A stretch of DNA of 64,000 bases from Vreelandella piezotolerans (GCF_012427705.1 NZ_CP048602.1:1674001-1738000); one strand, 5' to 3'. Shown: positions 1 to 9,304, counted from the first letter of the stretch. A program made the numbers and translations. Notes: a model not told the origin generated them from the sequence alone.

Positions 1-2
1 AT

Positions 3-698
3 ATGAAATACGGTAAAACGGAACGCATTAGTGGCATCGTGATACTGCTGGCGCTACTGGCGATTGTCGTCCCTTGGTTGATGAGTGACCCTGCCCCTCG
101 GGAAGAGCGCCCTCAGCCGACCTTCGTCATCGAGCAGCCCGTGGACGTCGCTCGCCAAGAGGTACCCGCACCACAAATGCCCGAATCCATCGCGACGCCC
201 GCTCCCTCCGAACCCGTTGAAACGGATGAAGCGCTCGAAGAGCCCATCGACGAGATGCCTCGTGCACCGCAAACCGATCAAGTCGTTCGCGCCGAAACCT
301 CGTCGACGAATCCGGGGACGTCCGAACCGGCGTCCTCTTCATCAGCGCCAGAACCAGCCTCTCCACCGCAAGAGGATCCCATCGCCGCTTTGGTGGCTGC
401 CAACGAGAGCCGAAATAGCAGCAACGGTAACACCCGTAGCGCTTCTTCGGGTCCGGCTGCCCAGCAGCAGGGTGAGTGGGCCGTTCAGGTGGGTAGTTTT
501 GGTAATACCGCGAACGCGCAACGTATTAGTGATCAGCTCAGTGGGGAAGGCTTTCGTGTCTTTCAGCGCGCGCGTGACAATAACCTGACCACGGTTCTCG
601 TGGGTCCTTACGCCACCTCCGAAGATGGTGAAGAAGCCATGGCGCTCATCAAGCAGCGAATCAATGTTCAAGGTCTGCTCGTGCGAGTAAGAGATTGA
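3..698 (+). CDS. dedD: DedD-like SPOR-domain cell-division protein
   Basis: 231 residues. One membrane segment (about residues 10-27) anchors the protein in the inner membrane. A long Pro/Glu/Ser-rich periplasmic linker follows (about 30-150), and a C-terminal SPOR domain (about 155-231) contains WAVQVGSFGN and ends in LVGPYA..LLVRVRD. SPOR domains bind denuded septal peptidoglycan, and DedD supports septal wall synthesis. It is first in a dedD-cvpA-purF-metZ run, an order known from pseudomonads, where folC usually precedes it; that gene would lie left of the window. The ATG is only two bases from the edge, so its ribosome-binding site cannot be seen, but the short basic N-terminus before the membrane segment fits a true start. 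Confidence 0.9.
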   Translation: MKYGKTERISGIVILLALLAIVVPWLMSDPAPREERPQPTFVIEQPVDVARQEVPAPQMPESIATPAPSEPVETDEALEEPIDEMPRAPQTDQVVRAETSSTNPGTSEPASSSSAPEPASPPQEDPIAALVAANESRNSSNGNTRSASSGPAAQQQGEWAVQVGSFGNTANAQRISDQLSGEGFRVFQRARDNNLTTVLVGPYATSEDGEEAMALIKQRINVQGLLVRVRD

Positions 699-700
699 CC

Positions 701-1291
701 ATGGCTTTGACTTGGATCGATGCTCTGTTTCTAGCGGTTCTTGCGCTATCCATGCTGGCGGGGTTCGTGCGTGGCTTCGTACGTGAATCGTTGGGTTTGG
801 CGGCCTGGGTAGTGGCGCTGATGGTGGCGCGCGTGCTGGCTGAGCCGGTGGCCGAGCTAATGAGCGGCTTTATCGATAGTTTCGATGCCCGTTTAGTGTT
901 GGCGTTCGTGCTGGTGATTTTTGCCGTCATCCTATTATGTGGCATCGTCATCCGCGTGGTGCACGCGGCCGTCGAGTGGGTAGGCATGGGCCTACTGAAT
1001 CGTTTTGCAGGGGCCGCGTTCGGTGTTGCCCGAGGGGCAGTGATTCTGCTGGTGGCCACCGTGTTGATCACGTTGACGCCCCTGGCAGAGTTACAAGCGT
1101 GGCAGCAGGCTTCGTTGAGGCCCACGTTCGTCGAGCTGCGCGATTGGGCGGTCAGTCAGCTCGACCAGTGGGAGCGCGAACTGCCCACGCCTCCCGAGTC
1201 GCTGCGCGATATTTCGCTACCCGAGCTGCGTCGCCCGCAGCCAACGCTCCCGTCAACTGGGTCGGCGGACGAAGGCTCGGGCGCGCTATAA
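701..1291 (+). CDS. cvpA: CvpA family inner-membrane protein
   Basis: 196 residues with four hydrophobic segments (about 7-25, 30-48, 65-88, 100-125) and a polar C-terminal tail from about residue 140, the family layout. CvpA is required for colicin V production in E. coli and is linked to envelope homeostasis; its biochemical role is not settled. It lies 2 bases after the dedD stop and upstream of purF, the conserved context. A TTG six bases upstream (695) also opens the frame and would overlap the dedD stop. I prefer the ATG giving MALTWIDALF. Confidence 0.9.
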   Translation: MALTWIDALFLAVLALSMLAGFVRGFVRESLGLAAWVVALMVARVLAEPVAELMSGFIDSFDARLVLAFVLVIFAVILLCGIVIRVVHAAVEWVGMGLLNRFAGAAFGVARGAVILLVATVLITLTPLAELQAWQQASLRPTFVELRDWAVSQLDQWERELPTPPESLRDISLPELRRPQPTLPSTGSADEGSGAL

Positions 1292-1401
1292 AGGGTGTTT
1301 GAATTCTCTTCACTGGCGCTATGGGCGGTGCCAGTGTTTATCCGTTAGATGAACGTCGGGCTTGCGTCCGTAAGCCATGGTATCAAAGCGAGGTAACAGG
1401 A

Positions 1402-2922
1402 ATGTGCGGTATAGTGGGCCTTCTGGCCAAGCAGGCGGTAAATCAGGGAATCTACGATGCCCTGACCGTACTTCAGCATCGGGGCCAGGACGCTGCCGGC
1501 ATGATGACTTGGAGCGAGGGACGCTTCTTACTGCGCAAGAGTAACGGCTTAGTTCGTGACGTTTTCCATACCCGCCACATGGCACGCCTGAAGGGTAATC
1601 TGGGCATTGGGCACGTCCGTTATCCCACGGCTGGCTCTTCTAGCGAGGCCGAATCGCAGCCTTTCTACGTTAACTCCCCCTACGGTATCGCGCTTGCGCA
1701 CAACGGTAACCTGACCAACTCCGAGCAGTTGAAGCAGGAGCTGTTTTCGACCGATCTTCGCCACATCAACACCAGCTCTGACTCCGAGGTGCTGCTGAAC
1801 GTGTTTGCCCATGAGCTGGGCAAACAGGGCCTGCATCTAGAAGCAGAAGACATTTTCGATGCCGTCCGTAGAGTGCACCGGCGCTGCAAAGGCGGCTACG
1901 CGGCGGTCGCGATCATCAATGGCTTTGGCATGGTGGCGTTTCGCGACCCCCACGGCATCCGTCCGGTCGTCTTCGGTACCCGCCAAAATGCCGATGGCCA
2001 GGAGGTCATGATTGCCTCTGAATCCGTGGCGTTGGACGTTGGCGGCTTCGAGCTCGAGCGCGATCTGGCCCCTGGTGAGGCGATTTTCGTCGATATGCAA
2101 GGCCAGGTGCACACTCAGGTTTGCGCGGATCGCCCTCAGCTTCGCTCGTGCATTTTCGAACACGTCTACCTCGCGCGCCCCGACTCGATTCTGGACGGCG
2201 CCTACGTGTATGGCACACGCATGCAGATGGGGCGCAAGCTGGGCGACCGCATTCTGAACGAATGGCCGGACCACGATATCGACGTGGTCATCCCGATTCC
2301 CGATACCTCGCGGACCTCGGCACTCGAAATGGCGCAGCATCTCGGCGTGACCTACCGAGAAGGTTTCATGAAGAACCGCTACATTGGCCGTACCTTCATC
2401 ATGCCGGGGCAGACCCAGCGCAAGAAGTCGGTGCGCCAAAAATTGAACGCGATCGATGTAGAGTTCAAAGGCAAGAACGTACTGCTGGTGGACGACTCCA
2501 TCGTTCGAGGCACCACCTGTAAACAGATCATTCAGATGGCTCGCGATGCCGGGGCCCGCAAGGTCTACTTTGCTTCGGCAGCACCGCCCGTGCGCTACCC
2601 CAACGTCTATGGGATCGATATGCCGGCGGCCACCGAGCTCATCGCCCATGGGCGTACCGAGGACGAAGTCGGCCAGTTGATTGGTGCGGACCGCATTTTC
2701 TATCAAGATCTGGAAGATTTGAAAGACGCCTGCCGTGAAGTGAATCCTGATATGGAAGCCTTCGACTGCTCGGTGTTCGATGGTAACTACGTGACCGGCG
2801 ACATCGACGATGCCTATCTGGCCGTTTTGGAGGCGAGCCGGAATGATGCGGCGAAAGATCAGAGCGCGGGTGACCACGCGCTGGTCGATATGCATAATCA
2901 AGACGATGATCTGGACGATTGA
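1402..2922 (+). CDS. purF: Amidophosphoribosyltransferase (first committed step of purine synthesis)
   Basis: 506 residues. The enzyme transfers the glutamine amide to PRPP, giving 5-phosphoribosylamine. The N-terminal Ntn glutamine amidotransferase domain starts at the catalytic Cys2 (MCGIVGLL), exposed after Met removal, and contains QHRGQDAAG. The C-terminal phosphoribosyltransferase domain has the PRPP loop [13 protein letters not shown] at about residues 360-372. Starting at the MCG codon is required for catalysis, so the in-frame upstream ATG at 1321 is rejected. An AGGTAACAGGA stretch just upstream can serve as ribosome-binding site. It follows cvpA by 110 bases and precedes metZ. No operator for a purine repressor was recognised by eye. 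Confidence 0.97.
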   Translation: MCGIVGLLAKQAVNQGIYDALTVLQHRGQDAAGMMTWSEGRFLLRKSNGLVRDVFHTRHMARLKGNLGIGHVRYPTAGSSSEAESQPFYVNSPYGIALAHNGNLTNSEQLKQELFSTDLRHINTSSDSEVLLNVFAHELGKQGLHLEAEDIFDAVRRVHRRCKGGYAAVAIINGFGMVAFRDPHGIRPVVFGTRQNADGQEVMIASESVALDVGGFELERDLAPGEAIFVDMQGQVHTQVCADRPQLRSCIFEHVYLARPDSILDGAYVYGTRMQMGRKLGDRILNEWPDHDIDVVIPIPDTSRTSALEMAQHLGVTYREGFMKNRYIGRTFIMPGQTQRKKSVRQKLNAIDVEFKGKNVLLVDDSIVRGTTCKQIIQMARDAGARKVYFASAAPPVRYPNVYGIDMPAATELIAHGRTEDEVGQLIGADRIFYQDLEDLKDACREVNPDMEAFDCSVFDGNYVTGDIDDAYLAVLEASRNDAAKDQSAGDHALVDMHNQDDDLDD

Positions 2923-2974
2923 GCGTGATGCTCTGCGGTGACGAGGTCATCGTAGGCATTCGGTTTGGTTGATG

Positions 2975-2991
2975 TGCACACGATGTGTGCA
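2975..2991. promoter_or_regulatory. Perfect 7-bp inverted repeat in the metZ leader
   Basis: TGCACAC, GAT, GTGTGCA lies in the 106-base purF-metZ gap, ending 37 bases before the metZ start. It has no T-run, so it does not look like a terminator. It could be an operator or an mRNA hairpin. I do not recognise it as a known regulator site. Confidence 0.4.
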
Positions 2992-3028
2992 GCGTTACGA
3001 TACAGCGGTTGGAATAAGGGGCTCTGCC

Positions 3029-4228
3029 ATGCACGACGATAACCACCAAGATGAGTGGTCGCTCGAAACGCTCGCTATTCGCGCGGGGCATCACCGCACG
3101 TTCGAGCAAGAACACGCTGAGCCGATATTCCCGACGTCGAGCTTCGTGTATGAGAGCGCGGCCGAGGCAGCACGCAAGTTTGGTGGCAAAGAGCCCGGTA
3201 ATGTGTATTCGCGCTTCACCAATCCGACCGTTCACACCTTCGAGCGCCGGTTAGCGGCGCTCGAGGGCGGCGAGCGCTGTGTGGCCACCAGCTCGGGAAT
3301 GTCGGCGATTCTCTCGACGGCGCTGGCGCTGCTATCGGCGGGGGATGAAATCGTTGCATCTCGCTCGCTGTTTGGCTCCACGGTCAGTCTGTTCGATAAA
3401 TATTTGGGCAAGTTCGGTATCACCACCCGCTATGTCGAGCTGTCCAATTTGACCGCGTGGGAAGCGGCGATCAGCCCCGCGACCAAGCTGATGTTTGCCG
3501 AAACGCCCTCCAATCCACTTTCCGAAGTGGCCGATATTCCGGCCCTGGCAGCGCTTGCCAAGCGAAGCGGTGCGCTATTGGCGATCGATAACTGCTTTTT
3601 GACGCCCGCGTTGCAAAAGCCCATCGCGCTAGGCGCCGATTTGGTCATTCACTCCGCGACCAAGTACTTGGACGGACAAGGCCGCGCAGTCGGTGGTGCG
3701 GTCGTGGGGAAGCATGACGTATTGGAAGAGGTCTTTGGCGTCGTGCGCACCTGCGGGCCGTGCATGAGCCCGTTCAACGCGTGGATATTCACAAAGGGAT
3801 TGGAAACACTCTCGCTGCGCATGAAGGCACACTGCGACAATGCCCTGACGCTGGCGCGTTGGCTCGACCAGCACCCGGCGGTGAATCGCGTTTATTACAG
3901 CGGTTTGGAAGCCCACCCGCAGCATGCGCTGGCGAAACAGCAGCAGCAAGGTTTTGGTGCAGTGCTCGGCTTTGAAGTGAAGGGAGGGCAAGAGGGGGCG
4001 TGGCAGGTCATCGATGCCACGCGTATGCTCTCCATCACGGGTAATCTGGGGGATGTGAAAACCACTATCACTCACCCAGCGACCACGACCCATGGCCGTC
4101 TCTCCGAGGCACAAAAAGAGGCCGCTGGCATCGCGCCTGGGCTGATTCGTGTCGCGGTGGGGCTCGAAAGCCAAGAGGACATACAGCGCGATTTGGCGCG
4201 TGGCTTGGATGCGCTAGTAGCTCGCTAA
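3029..4228 (+). CDS. metZ: O-succinylhomoserine sulfhydrylase (PLP-dependent, methionine synthesis)
   Basis: 399 residues of the Cys/Met metabolism PLP family. The enzyme makes homocysteine directly from O-succinylhomoserine and sulfide, bypassing cystathionine. The PLP-binding lysine is Lys212 in SATKYLDGQG, and the family motifs SSGMSAI (about 94-100) and YSRFTNPT (about 60-67) are present. The context after purF is the pseudomonad one and favours metZ over metB or metC. The start has AATAAGGGG upstream; an in-frame start 60 bases earlier lacks one and would add a non-conserved, Cys-containing extension. A strong terminator follows. Confidence 0.92.
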   Translation: MHDDNHQDEWSLETLAIRAGHHRTFEQEHAEPIFPTSSFVYESAAEAARKFGGKEPGNVYSRFTNPTVHTFERRLAALEGGERCVATSSGMSAILSTALALLSAGDEIVASRSLFGSTVSLFDKYLGKFGITTRYVELSNLTAWEAAISPATKLMFAETPSNPLSEVADIPALAALAKRSGALLAIDNCFLTPALQKPIALGADLVIHSATKYLDGQGRAVGGAVVGKHDVLEEVFGVVRTCGPCMSPFNAWIFTKGLETLSLRMKAHCDNALTLARWLDQHPAVNRVYYSGLEAHPQHALAKQQQQGFGAVLGFEVKGGQEGAWQVIDATRMLSITGNLGDVKTTITHPATTTHGRLSEAQKEAAGIAPGLIRVAVGLESQEDIQRDLARGLDALVAR

Positions 4229-4250
4229 GTCTATGACATCGGAAACTCAC

Positions 4251-4279
4251 AAAAAACCCACCTTGCGGTGGGTTTTTTG
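4251..4279. terminator. Bidirectional rho-independent terminator
   Basis: An AAAAAACCCACC / GGTGGGTTTTTT stem around TTGC. It has T-runs on both strands, so it can end metZ on the plus strand and the small exported-protein gene on the minus strand. Confidence 0.9.
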
Positions 4280-4306
4280 TTGCTCTAACGATCGTTGCGC
4301 GCAGGC

Positions 4307-4585
4307 TTATGAGGCATTGCGGTGCGGCAAGTCAGATTGCGCGATTTGGCTGTCGCGGTCGTTAGAGGCATGCGCTTCCGAGCTGGGCTCAGCCACGCGA
4401 TTCTTGGCAGCGTCACCGTTCACGAGCGTCAAGTCTGCAGGCGTCATGTTAACGTTCTCGACACTGTGATTAGCCGAAGAGCTGGCGTGGACGATTTCGT
4501 TAAACTCTGCGGAGCCTTGCTCGGCGAACGCGGCGGTGGACGACAATGCAACGGCGATGGCGGAAATAAGGGTCAATTTTTTCAT
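4307..4585 (-). CDS. Small exported protein of unknown function
   Basis: 92 residues. The N-terminus MKKLTLISAIAVALSSTAAFA is a clear type I signal peptide, cleaved near residue 21, leaving a roughly 70-residue Ser/Ala/Asn-rich mature protein without cysteines. I do not recognise the family. Support for a real gene: a GAGAG motif about 10 bases before the ATG, a shared terminator just downstream, and an inverted repeat in the upstream region. A periplasmic or secreted stress or surface peptide is possible, but no function can be assigned. Confidence 0.65.
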   Translation of the reverse strand: MKKLTLISAIAVALSSTAAFAEQGSAEFNEIVHASSSANHSVENVNMTPADLTLVNGDAAKNRVAEPSSEAHASNDRDSQIAQSDLPHRNAS

Positions 4586-4916
4586 CTGTCATACTCTCTA
4601 TGGATAATAAAGTCGTTTTGGTCGCTGTGACGTTGTGCGTCAGGACGTGCGCTAATAATAAGCGCACTAAACAAATAGTAAAATTGATTAAAATTGCATG
4701 ATTTGTTCGAATTTTTAAACTTTCGTCTAACGTGTTCGGTTGGGGTATGTCGCTGGCTGCGCATGACTAGAGGGCTAGATCATTAGCGGCGTAAGCAATG
4801 GTTTTTACGAACGAAGTATTCTGCTTTTTTCAGCAGAGTTTTTAGCGGTGAAACGGTATGCTCTTGACACATAAGATAAGAGCGACATGCGAGCAGTTTT
4901 ACACGGGGGATCAAGG
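4586..4916. other. Divergent intergenic region
   Basis: About 330 bases between the small exported protein (minus) and the cytochrome b561 gene (plus), more AT-rich than its surroundings. It holds the inverted repeat at 4647-4667 and a TTGACA at 4864-4869 that could be a -35 element, although I see no good -10 partner at the right distance. No convincing ORF. Confidence 0.5.
4647..4667. promoter_or_regulatory. 7-bp inverted repeat upstream of the small exported protein
   Basis: GTGCGCT and AGCGCAC flank the 7-base AT-rich centre AATAATA, about 62 bases before the minus-strand start at 4585. Its position and dyad symmetry suit an operator. The cognate regulator is unknown. Confidence 0.35.
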
Positions 4917-5474
4917 ATGTTGCGGAACACGCGCAGCGGTTGGGGTGTCATTAGTATTCTTTTTCACTGGTTGAGCGCCCTGGCGATCGTAGGGTTGTTC
5001 ATTTTAGGGTGGTGGATGACGGGATTGGGTTACTACGATCCCTGGTATAACCAAGCTCCCTGGATTCATCGTTCGATAGGTATTTTGCTACTTCTGGCTA
5101 CCGCTGGACGGCTGGTATGGCGCTGTATACAGCCGACCCCTGCAGCAGAAGGGAATCGCCTCGAGCGAATGGCTGCGCACCTTGGCCATATAGCACTCTA
5201 CGTGCTGTTATTACTGGTGTTGACTAGCGGCTATTTGATTTCCACCGCTAACGGCCGTGGAATCAGTGTGTTTGGTTGGTTTGAAGTACCTGCTGTGCTG
5301 TATGACTTGCCCAACCAAGCAAGTCTGGCGGGAGACGTACATTGGTACAGCGCGCTGGCATTAATGGTGTTGGCTGGCGGCCACGCCCTGATAGCGTTGA
5401 TACATCACTACCGCTATCGCCATGCAACGCTAAAACGGATGATGAGCCCGCGCTACAGCAAGACGAATTTGTGA
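4917..5474 (+). CDS. Cytochrome b561 family protein
   Basis: 185 residues with four hydrophobic segments, the prokaryotic b561 (CybB) pattern of a di-haem inner-membrane electron carrier. Candidate haem-ligand histidines are in ILFHWLS, WIHRSIG, HIALYV and DVHWYSALALMV. Members pass electrons between quinol and periplasmic partners. The YceI-family gene downstream is a classic neighbour: in E. coli yceJ (b561) and yceI are adjacent. I chose the ATG at 4917, with GGGGGA about 6 bases upstream, over the ATG at 4887. Confidence 0.85.
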   Translation: MLRNTRSGWGVISILFHWLSALAIVGLFILGWWMTGLGYYDPWYNQAPWIHRSIGILLLLATAGRLVWRCIQPTPAAEGNRLERMAAHLGHIALYVLLLLVLTSGYLISTANGRGISVFGWFEVPAVLYDLPNQASLAGDVHWYSALALMVLAGGHALIALIHHYRYRHATLKRMMSPRYSKTNL

Positions 5475-5559
5475 TGGGATGACCATTTTTTTGAACGCTG
5501 TTGGAGTTCTCGAACGTGGCTCCGATAGTGCCCATAAGGAAAGAGAGGAGATGGACGTT

Positions 5560-6144
5560 ATGATGAAGAAAAGCGTAATGGCAGCAGCGGTAGCGGCAGC
5601 AGCACTGGTTCCACTGAGCCAAGCGCAGGCCGCCGATTATCAAATTGACACCGAAGGCCAGCACGCCTTTGTACAATTTAAAATCAACCACCTGGGTTTC
5701 TCCTACATTCTGGGTAGTTTTGAAGAGTTCGATGGTCAGTTCTCCTACGACGCCGACGATCTAGCATCCTCCTCCGTCGAGATGGAAGTGCAGGTAAACA
5801 GCCTGAATAGTAACCATGCCGAACGCGACCGTCATATTCTAAGCGGTGACTTCCTCAACGCCAGCGAATACCCCACGGCGACCTTCACATCGACCGGCTT
5901 CGAACCCACCGGTGACAACGAGGGTGTCGTCACCGGTGAGCTGACACTGCACGGCGAGACGCAAGAGATCGAAATGCCGGTCACGCTGATGGGAGAAGGT
6001 GAAGACCCGTGGGGTAACTACCGCGCAGGCTTCGAGGGTAGCACCATGCTGACTCTGGGCGATTTCGGCATCGACATGAGCGATTTCCCGGAAGCCATGC
6101 ATGACGTCGAACTTTATGTAACGTTCGAAGGTATTCGCCAGTAA
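5560..6144 (+). CDS. yceI: YceI family periplasmic lipid-binding protein
   Basis: 194 residues. A signal peptide (MMKKSVMAAAVAAAALV.. ending AQA-A) is followed by the YceI lipocalin-like domain: DYQIDTEGQHAFVQFKINHL at the start, the conserved HILSGDFLNA and YPTATF, and the GELTLHG strand. The fold binds polyisoprenoid such as ubiquinone-8 in family members. The protein is probably paired with the upstream cytochrome b561, as in E. coli yceJI. The AGAGAGGAG motif fits best with the ATG at 5560; an upstream in-frame ATG at 5551 is too close to it. A terminator follows. Confidence 0.88.
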   Translation: MMKKSVMAAAVAAAALVPLSQAQAADYQIDTEGQHAFVQFKINHLGFSYILGSFEEFDGQFSYDADDLASSSVEMEVQVNSLNSNHAERDRHILSGDFLNASEYPTATFTSTGFEPTGDNEGVVTGELTLHGETQEIEMPVTLMGEGEDPWGNYRAGFEGSTMLTLGDFGIDMSDFPEAMHDVELYVTFEGIRQ

Positions 6145-6160
6145 GCGATACCGTTCAAGA

Positions 6161-6194
6161 ACGCCGCCACCCTTGCGGGTGGTGGCGTTTTTTG
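6161..6194 (+). terminator. Rho-independent terminator after yceI
   Basis: ACGCCGCCACC / GGTGGTGGCGT stem around CTTGCG, followed by TTTTTT. Confidence 0.85.
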
Positions 6195-6234
6195 CGTTTA
6201 GCCTTTCCATTTTCTGACATTTAGGAGTCCGTTT

Positions 6235-7581
6235 TTGGCAGCAGTGATGCAACAACGCGAGCTGGCGATAACCCTATGGCGGCAGACCTGGCCAATGGCC
6301 ATTGGGGTGCTGGCGCTATTGGGTTTTCAGCTTGTGGATAGTGCGTTCATCGCACGCCTGGGCACTGCGCCGCTGGCGGCGCAATCGTTTACCTTTCCGC
6401 TTTCGTTTCTGATCATCGGTATTCAGGTGGGCATGGGCATTGCCATTGCCGCACTGATCTCTAGAGCATTGGGCGCTGAGCAGCAGGCGAGAGCCAAGCG
6501 GCTCTCCTGCCTAGTGCTGATGGCTGGAGGTGCCGTGATTGCGCTACTTGCTCTGATACTGTGGTGGCTGGAAGTGCCGCTGTTTCGAATGCTGGGGGCA
6601 GATGACACGGCATTGAGCTACATTCGGGCCTACTGGGGGCCTCAGCTTTTGGCGGCTTGGTTAGGAGCCGTGCTTTACTTCATGTACAGCGTCTTTCGCG
6701 CCCATGGCGATACCCGTATGCCTGGGAAAATGATGGTCATCAGTAGTCTCATCAATCTAGCACTGGACCCACTGTTCATTTTTGGGGTGGGCCGTTGGGA
6801 AGGCTGGGGACTACCAGGAGCCGCGTGGGCGACCGCCGTGGCATTTTCGGTTGGGCTGCTGCTGACGGGACGCAAACTGCATCGACGCCAGTGGGCCACG
6901 ACCGACGCCATTGGCACGGAGGCGGCACACTCCTGGCGGCCTTTCATTGGCATTGCGGCACCGGCCATGGTTAGCCAGTTGATGCCACCTTTGGCCGCCA
7001 TGCTGGCCATTGCCGCGGTAGCGGGCCTAGGGGATACCCAAGTGGCGGCATGGGGGTTGGCGAGCCGTCTGGAAACGCTGTCGCTGATGGTCATACTGGC
7101 CATGACGATGTCGCTGCCTCCTTGGTTGGGGCGCTGCTACGGTGCGGGCGACTGGGGGCAAATCCAGCGGCTGCTGCGTTTGGCGTTGAAAGTGGCCGTA
7201 GTGTGGCAATTGAGCTTGGGCACACTGCTCGCACTGGCATCGCCATGGGTAGCGATGGCGCTAGCGGGAACGCCCGAGGTACAAAACGAGCTGGCGCTAC
7301 TGATTCGTTTTCTGCTGCCCAGCTACGCGGCACTGGGAGTGTGCATGCTGGTGGTGTCGGCGGGTAACGCGCTGGGTTGGCCGCTAAGGGCCATGCTGCT
7401 GTCGAGCGCGCGGCTGTTCATCTGCTACTTGCCCTGTTTATGGTTGGGGGCACAGCTATTTGGCTGGACGGGCCTAGCCGCGGGGGCAGCCATCGGCAAT
7501 TTGCTGGCTGGATTGACGGCATGGGTGGTGTTGATGCGTATTCTCTCCCGCCCGCATCGGCAGGCGGGAGCCTCGCAATGA
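6235..7581 (+). CDS. MATE family efflux transporter (DinF-like)
   Basis: 448 residues with about 12 hydrophobic segments in two homologous halves, typical of MATE proteins, which exchange Na+ or H+ for drugs and other cationic or metabolic toxins. The first helix carries FQLVDSAFIARLGT, matching the MATE N-terminal signature, and GVGRWEGWGLPGAAWAT lies in helix 5-6. A TAGGAG sits 7 bases before a TTG at 6235, whereas the nearest ATG (6247) is 19 bases away, so TTG is the best-supported start. The stop almost abuts the stop of the convergent permease. The substrate cannot be inferred. Confidence 0.87.
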   Translation: MAAVMQQRELAITLWRQTWPMAIGVLALLGFQLVDSAFIARLGTAPLAAQSFTFPLSFLIIGIQVGMGIAIAALISRALGAEQQARAKRLSCLVLMAGGAVIALLALILWWLEVPLFRMLGADDTALSYIRAYWGPQLLAAWLGAVLYFMYSVFRAHGDTRMPGKMMVISSLINLALDPLFIFGVGRWEGWGLPGAAWATAVAFSVGLLLTGRKLHRRQWATTDAIGTEAAHSWRPFIGIAAPAMVSQLMPPLAAMLAIAAVAGLGDTQVAAWGLASRLETLSLMVILAMTMSLPPWLGRCYGAGDWGQIQRLLRLALKVAVVWQLSLGTLLALASPWVAMALAGTPEVQNELALLIRFLLPSYAALGVCMLVVSAGNALGWPLRAMLLSSARLFICYLPCLWLGAQLFGWTGLAAGAAIGNLLAGLTAWVVLMRILSRPHRQAGASQ

Positions 7582-7582
7582 A

Positions 7583-9067
7583 TCAGCGCTTATCAGGGGC
7601 TTCTTGGAACGAGAAGTAGACGAACAGTAAGGCCATCGCCAAATAGCCCATGACGAACTCCGGTGCGGCGTTGAAGGCGAGCTTGGGCGCATGCATCAAA
7701 CCGACGAACGAGAAGCCTGCGGCAATGACGGCAAAGGCTGCTGCTCGGCGAAACTGATGGTCGATCACCGAGACGGTCATGGCACCTAAGAAGATGGCCA
7801 TGAACATGGCACCTTGGCCCATGACGACGATGGCACTGGAAATGTCGCTTACCACCTCGCCCGCCCCACGGTTGAAACGGGTCATGACGTAGTTGGCAAA
7901 GTAGGGCAGCATGGCCAGCGCGATGGCCGGGTAGTAGCGCGTATCGTTGGCTTGGAACGCCGTTGCGATCATCGACATGCCGACGAACACTAAAATCGGC
8001 GCAACGACAGAGACGGGAATGATCGCAGCCAGCGCGGCGATGAGCCCGAACATGGTCGCCAGCGCGTAAACTGCCCCGTTGAGCAGGCTGTAGCCACGAC
8101 CCGCGCCCATCCATTTCGCACCTACCGTGGCAATATAAACCGTCGTTGGGAACACGCCACCAAATAGTGCCCCGATGATGGTACCTGCACCATCCACTGC
8201 CTGGCACTCGCGCACGTCATACTTGTCGCCAGCGGCCTCCATGGCTTCGACATTGTTCATCGTCTCTATGGCGTTATAGAGCGTGATGGGCAGTACCACG
8301 GTCAGCACTGCCAGCATGCCGGTGAACAGAAGGCCCAGCCCCTCGAACCAAGCGAGGTTGGGGAGTAGCGGGTACAAGCCGAGATGCGTAAACGCATCGC
8401 TGAAGCGCTCGCTACCCGCATCGCCAATCAGGTAGGCCATGACGGTGCCCACCACGATAGCGAACAGCGATGTCGGTAGTTTGAAGGGCATACTTACGCG
8501 GGCCACCAAGCCAACGATGATGATCCCTAGCACCAGCAGGCCAATGACCGGCATCTCCAAGGTTTTGAACAGCATTTCACCGGCGATGAAGGTCAGCGCT
8601 ACGCCCGCTACGGCCCCCAGCATGGCGGCACGGGGTAGGTGGTACTGCGCCCAACGGCCAATGATACTAATCACCGCTTCTATCGCGCCGCTGATGAAGC
8701 ACGCGGCAACCGCTACTTTCCAGGCCAGTTCGGCATCGCCGGTGAGCTGTTTGGCAGGCAATAGAACGCCAAACAGGAAGACGAACATGACGGGGGTCGA
8801 AATGCCGTAGGAGAGGGCAGTGACGTCGCTACGGTTCTCTTTGCGTGCGAGCCTGGCGGCGCTCCAGGCGTAGTAAAAGTTACCGACCATGACTGCGACG
8901 GCGGCGCCGGGTAGCACCTGGCCATACACGATCGACGTGGGAAACCCCATGCCCAACATCGTAATCGCGATGATGACGAAGTTAGCGATATTGTTCTGAA
9001 AGAGCGCAAAGAATGCGTCGGTATCTTCCTTTTTGTACCACGGGTAATGAGTGCCAGCAGCCGCCAT
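7583..9067 (-). CDS. NCS2-type nucleobase permease (xanthine/uracil family)
   Basis: 494 residues, polytopic with about 12-14 hydrophobic segments. The fold and motifs (TALSYGISTPVMF, NNVEAMEAAGDKYDVRECQAVDG, GALFGGVFPTTVYIATVGAKWMG) resemble the NCS2 group, in which a segment near the centre binds substrate and a later one carries proton-coupling residues. Proton symport of a purine or related compound is likely. It is clearly distinct from the AzgA-like and UraA-like permeases later in the window. It converges tail-to-tail with the MATE gene with a 1-base gap and no visible terminator. Specificity is uncertain. Confidence 0.78.
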   Translation of the reverse strand: MAAAGTHYPWYKKEDTDAFFALFQNNIANFVIIAITMLGMGFPTSIVYGQVLPGAAVAVMVGNFYYAWSAARLARKENRSDVTALSYGISTPVMFVFLFGVLLPAKQLTGDAELAWKVAVAACFISGAIEAVISIIGRWAQYHLPRAAMLGAVAGVALTFIAGEMLFKTLEMPVIGLLVLGIIIVGLVARVSMPFKLPTSLFAIVVGTVMAYLIGDAGSERFSDAFTHLGLYPLLPNLAWFEGLGLLFTGMLAVLTVVLPITLYNAIETMNNVEAMEAAGDKYDVRECQAVDGAGTIIGALFGGVFPTTVYIATVGAKWMGAGRGYSLLNGAVYALATMFGLIAALAAIIPVSVVAPILVFVGMSMIATAFQANDTRYYPAIALAMLPYFANYVMTRFNRGAGEVVSDISSAIVVMGQGAMFMAIFLGAMTVSVIDHQFRRAAAFAVIAAGFSFVGLMHAPKLAFNAAPEFVMGYLAMALLFVYFSFQEAPDKR

Positions 9068-9261
9068 GTTATGCCTCTTGGTTATGGTGTGTTGTATACA
9101 AGGCTACGCTGAGTGTGCCGAAAGTTTGACTGATCGGTCAAGCGCTGCGTTGTATCGGACGCCGCGCGGGCGCCCCAGGCTCTGGCGGCGAAGGCGCAAT
9201 TGTACACAACCTTGGCAAGGGGTTGATAACCTAATGGCTTTTCTTGTGAGTGACCAATGAA

Positions 9262-9287
9262 AACGCCCAGGCGATGGCCTGGGCGTT
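9262..9287 (-). terminator. Rho-independent terminator of phhB-phhC
   Basis: AACGCCCAGG / CCTGGGCGTT stem. Read on the minus strand it is followed by TTTTCATT, immediately downstream of the aminotransferase. Confidence 0.85.
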
Positions 9288-9304
9288 GCGGGGTATGCGG
9301 TGGA

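Noticed and set aside
1837..2901. A 354-codon open frame on the minus strand
   Set aside because: It lies entirely opposite purF, whose plus-strand frame is certain. Its protein has no recognised motif; GC-rich genes often leave the opposite strand open.
2639..3235. A 198-codon minus-strand frame across the purF-metZ junction
   Set aside because: It overlaps two strongly supported genes and its composition (Arg/His/Pro-rich) is that of a shadow frame.
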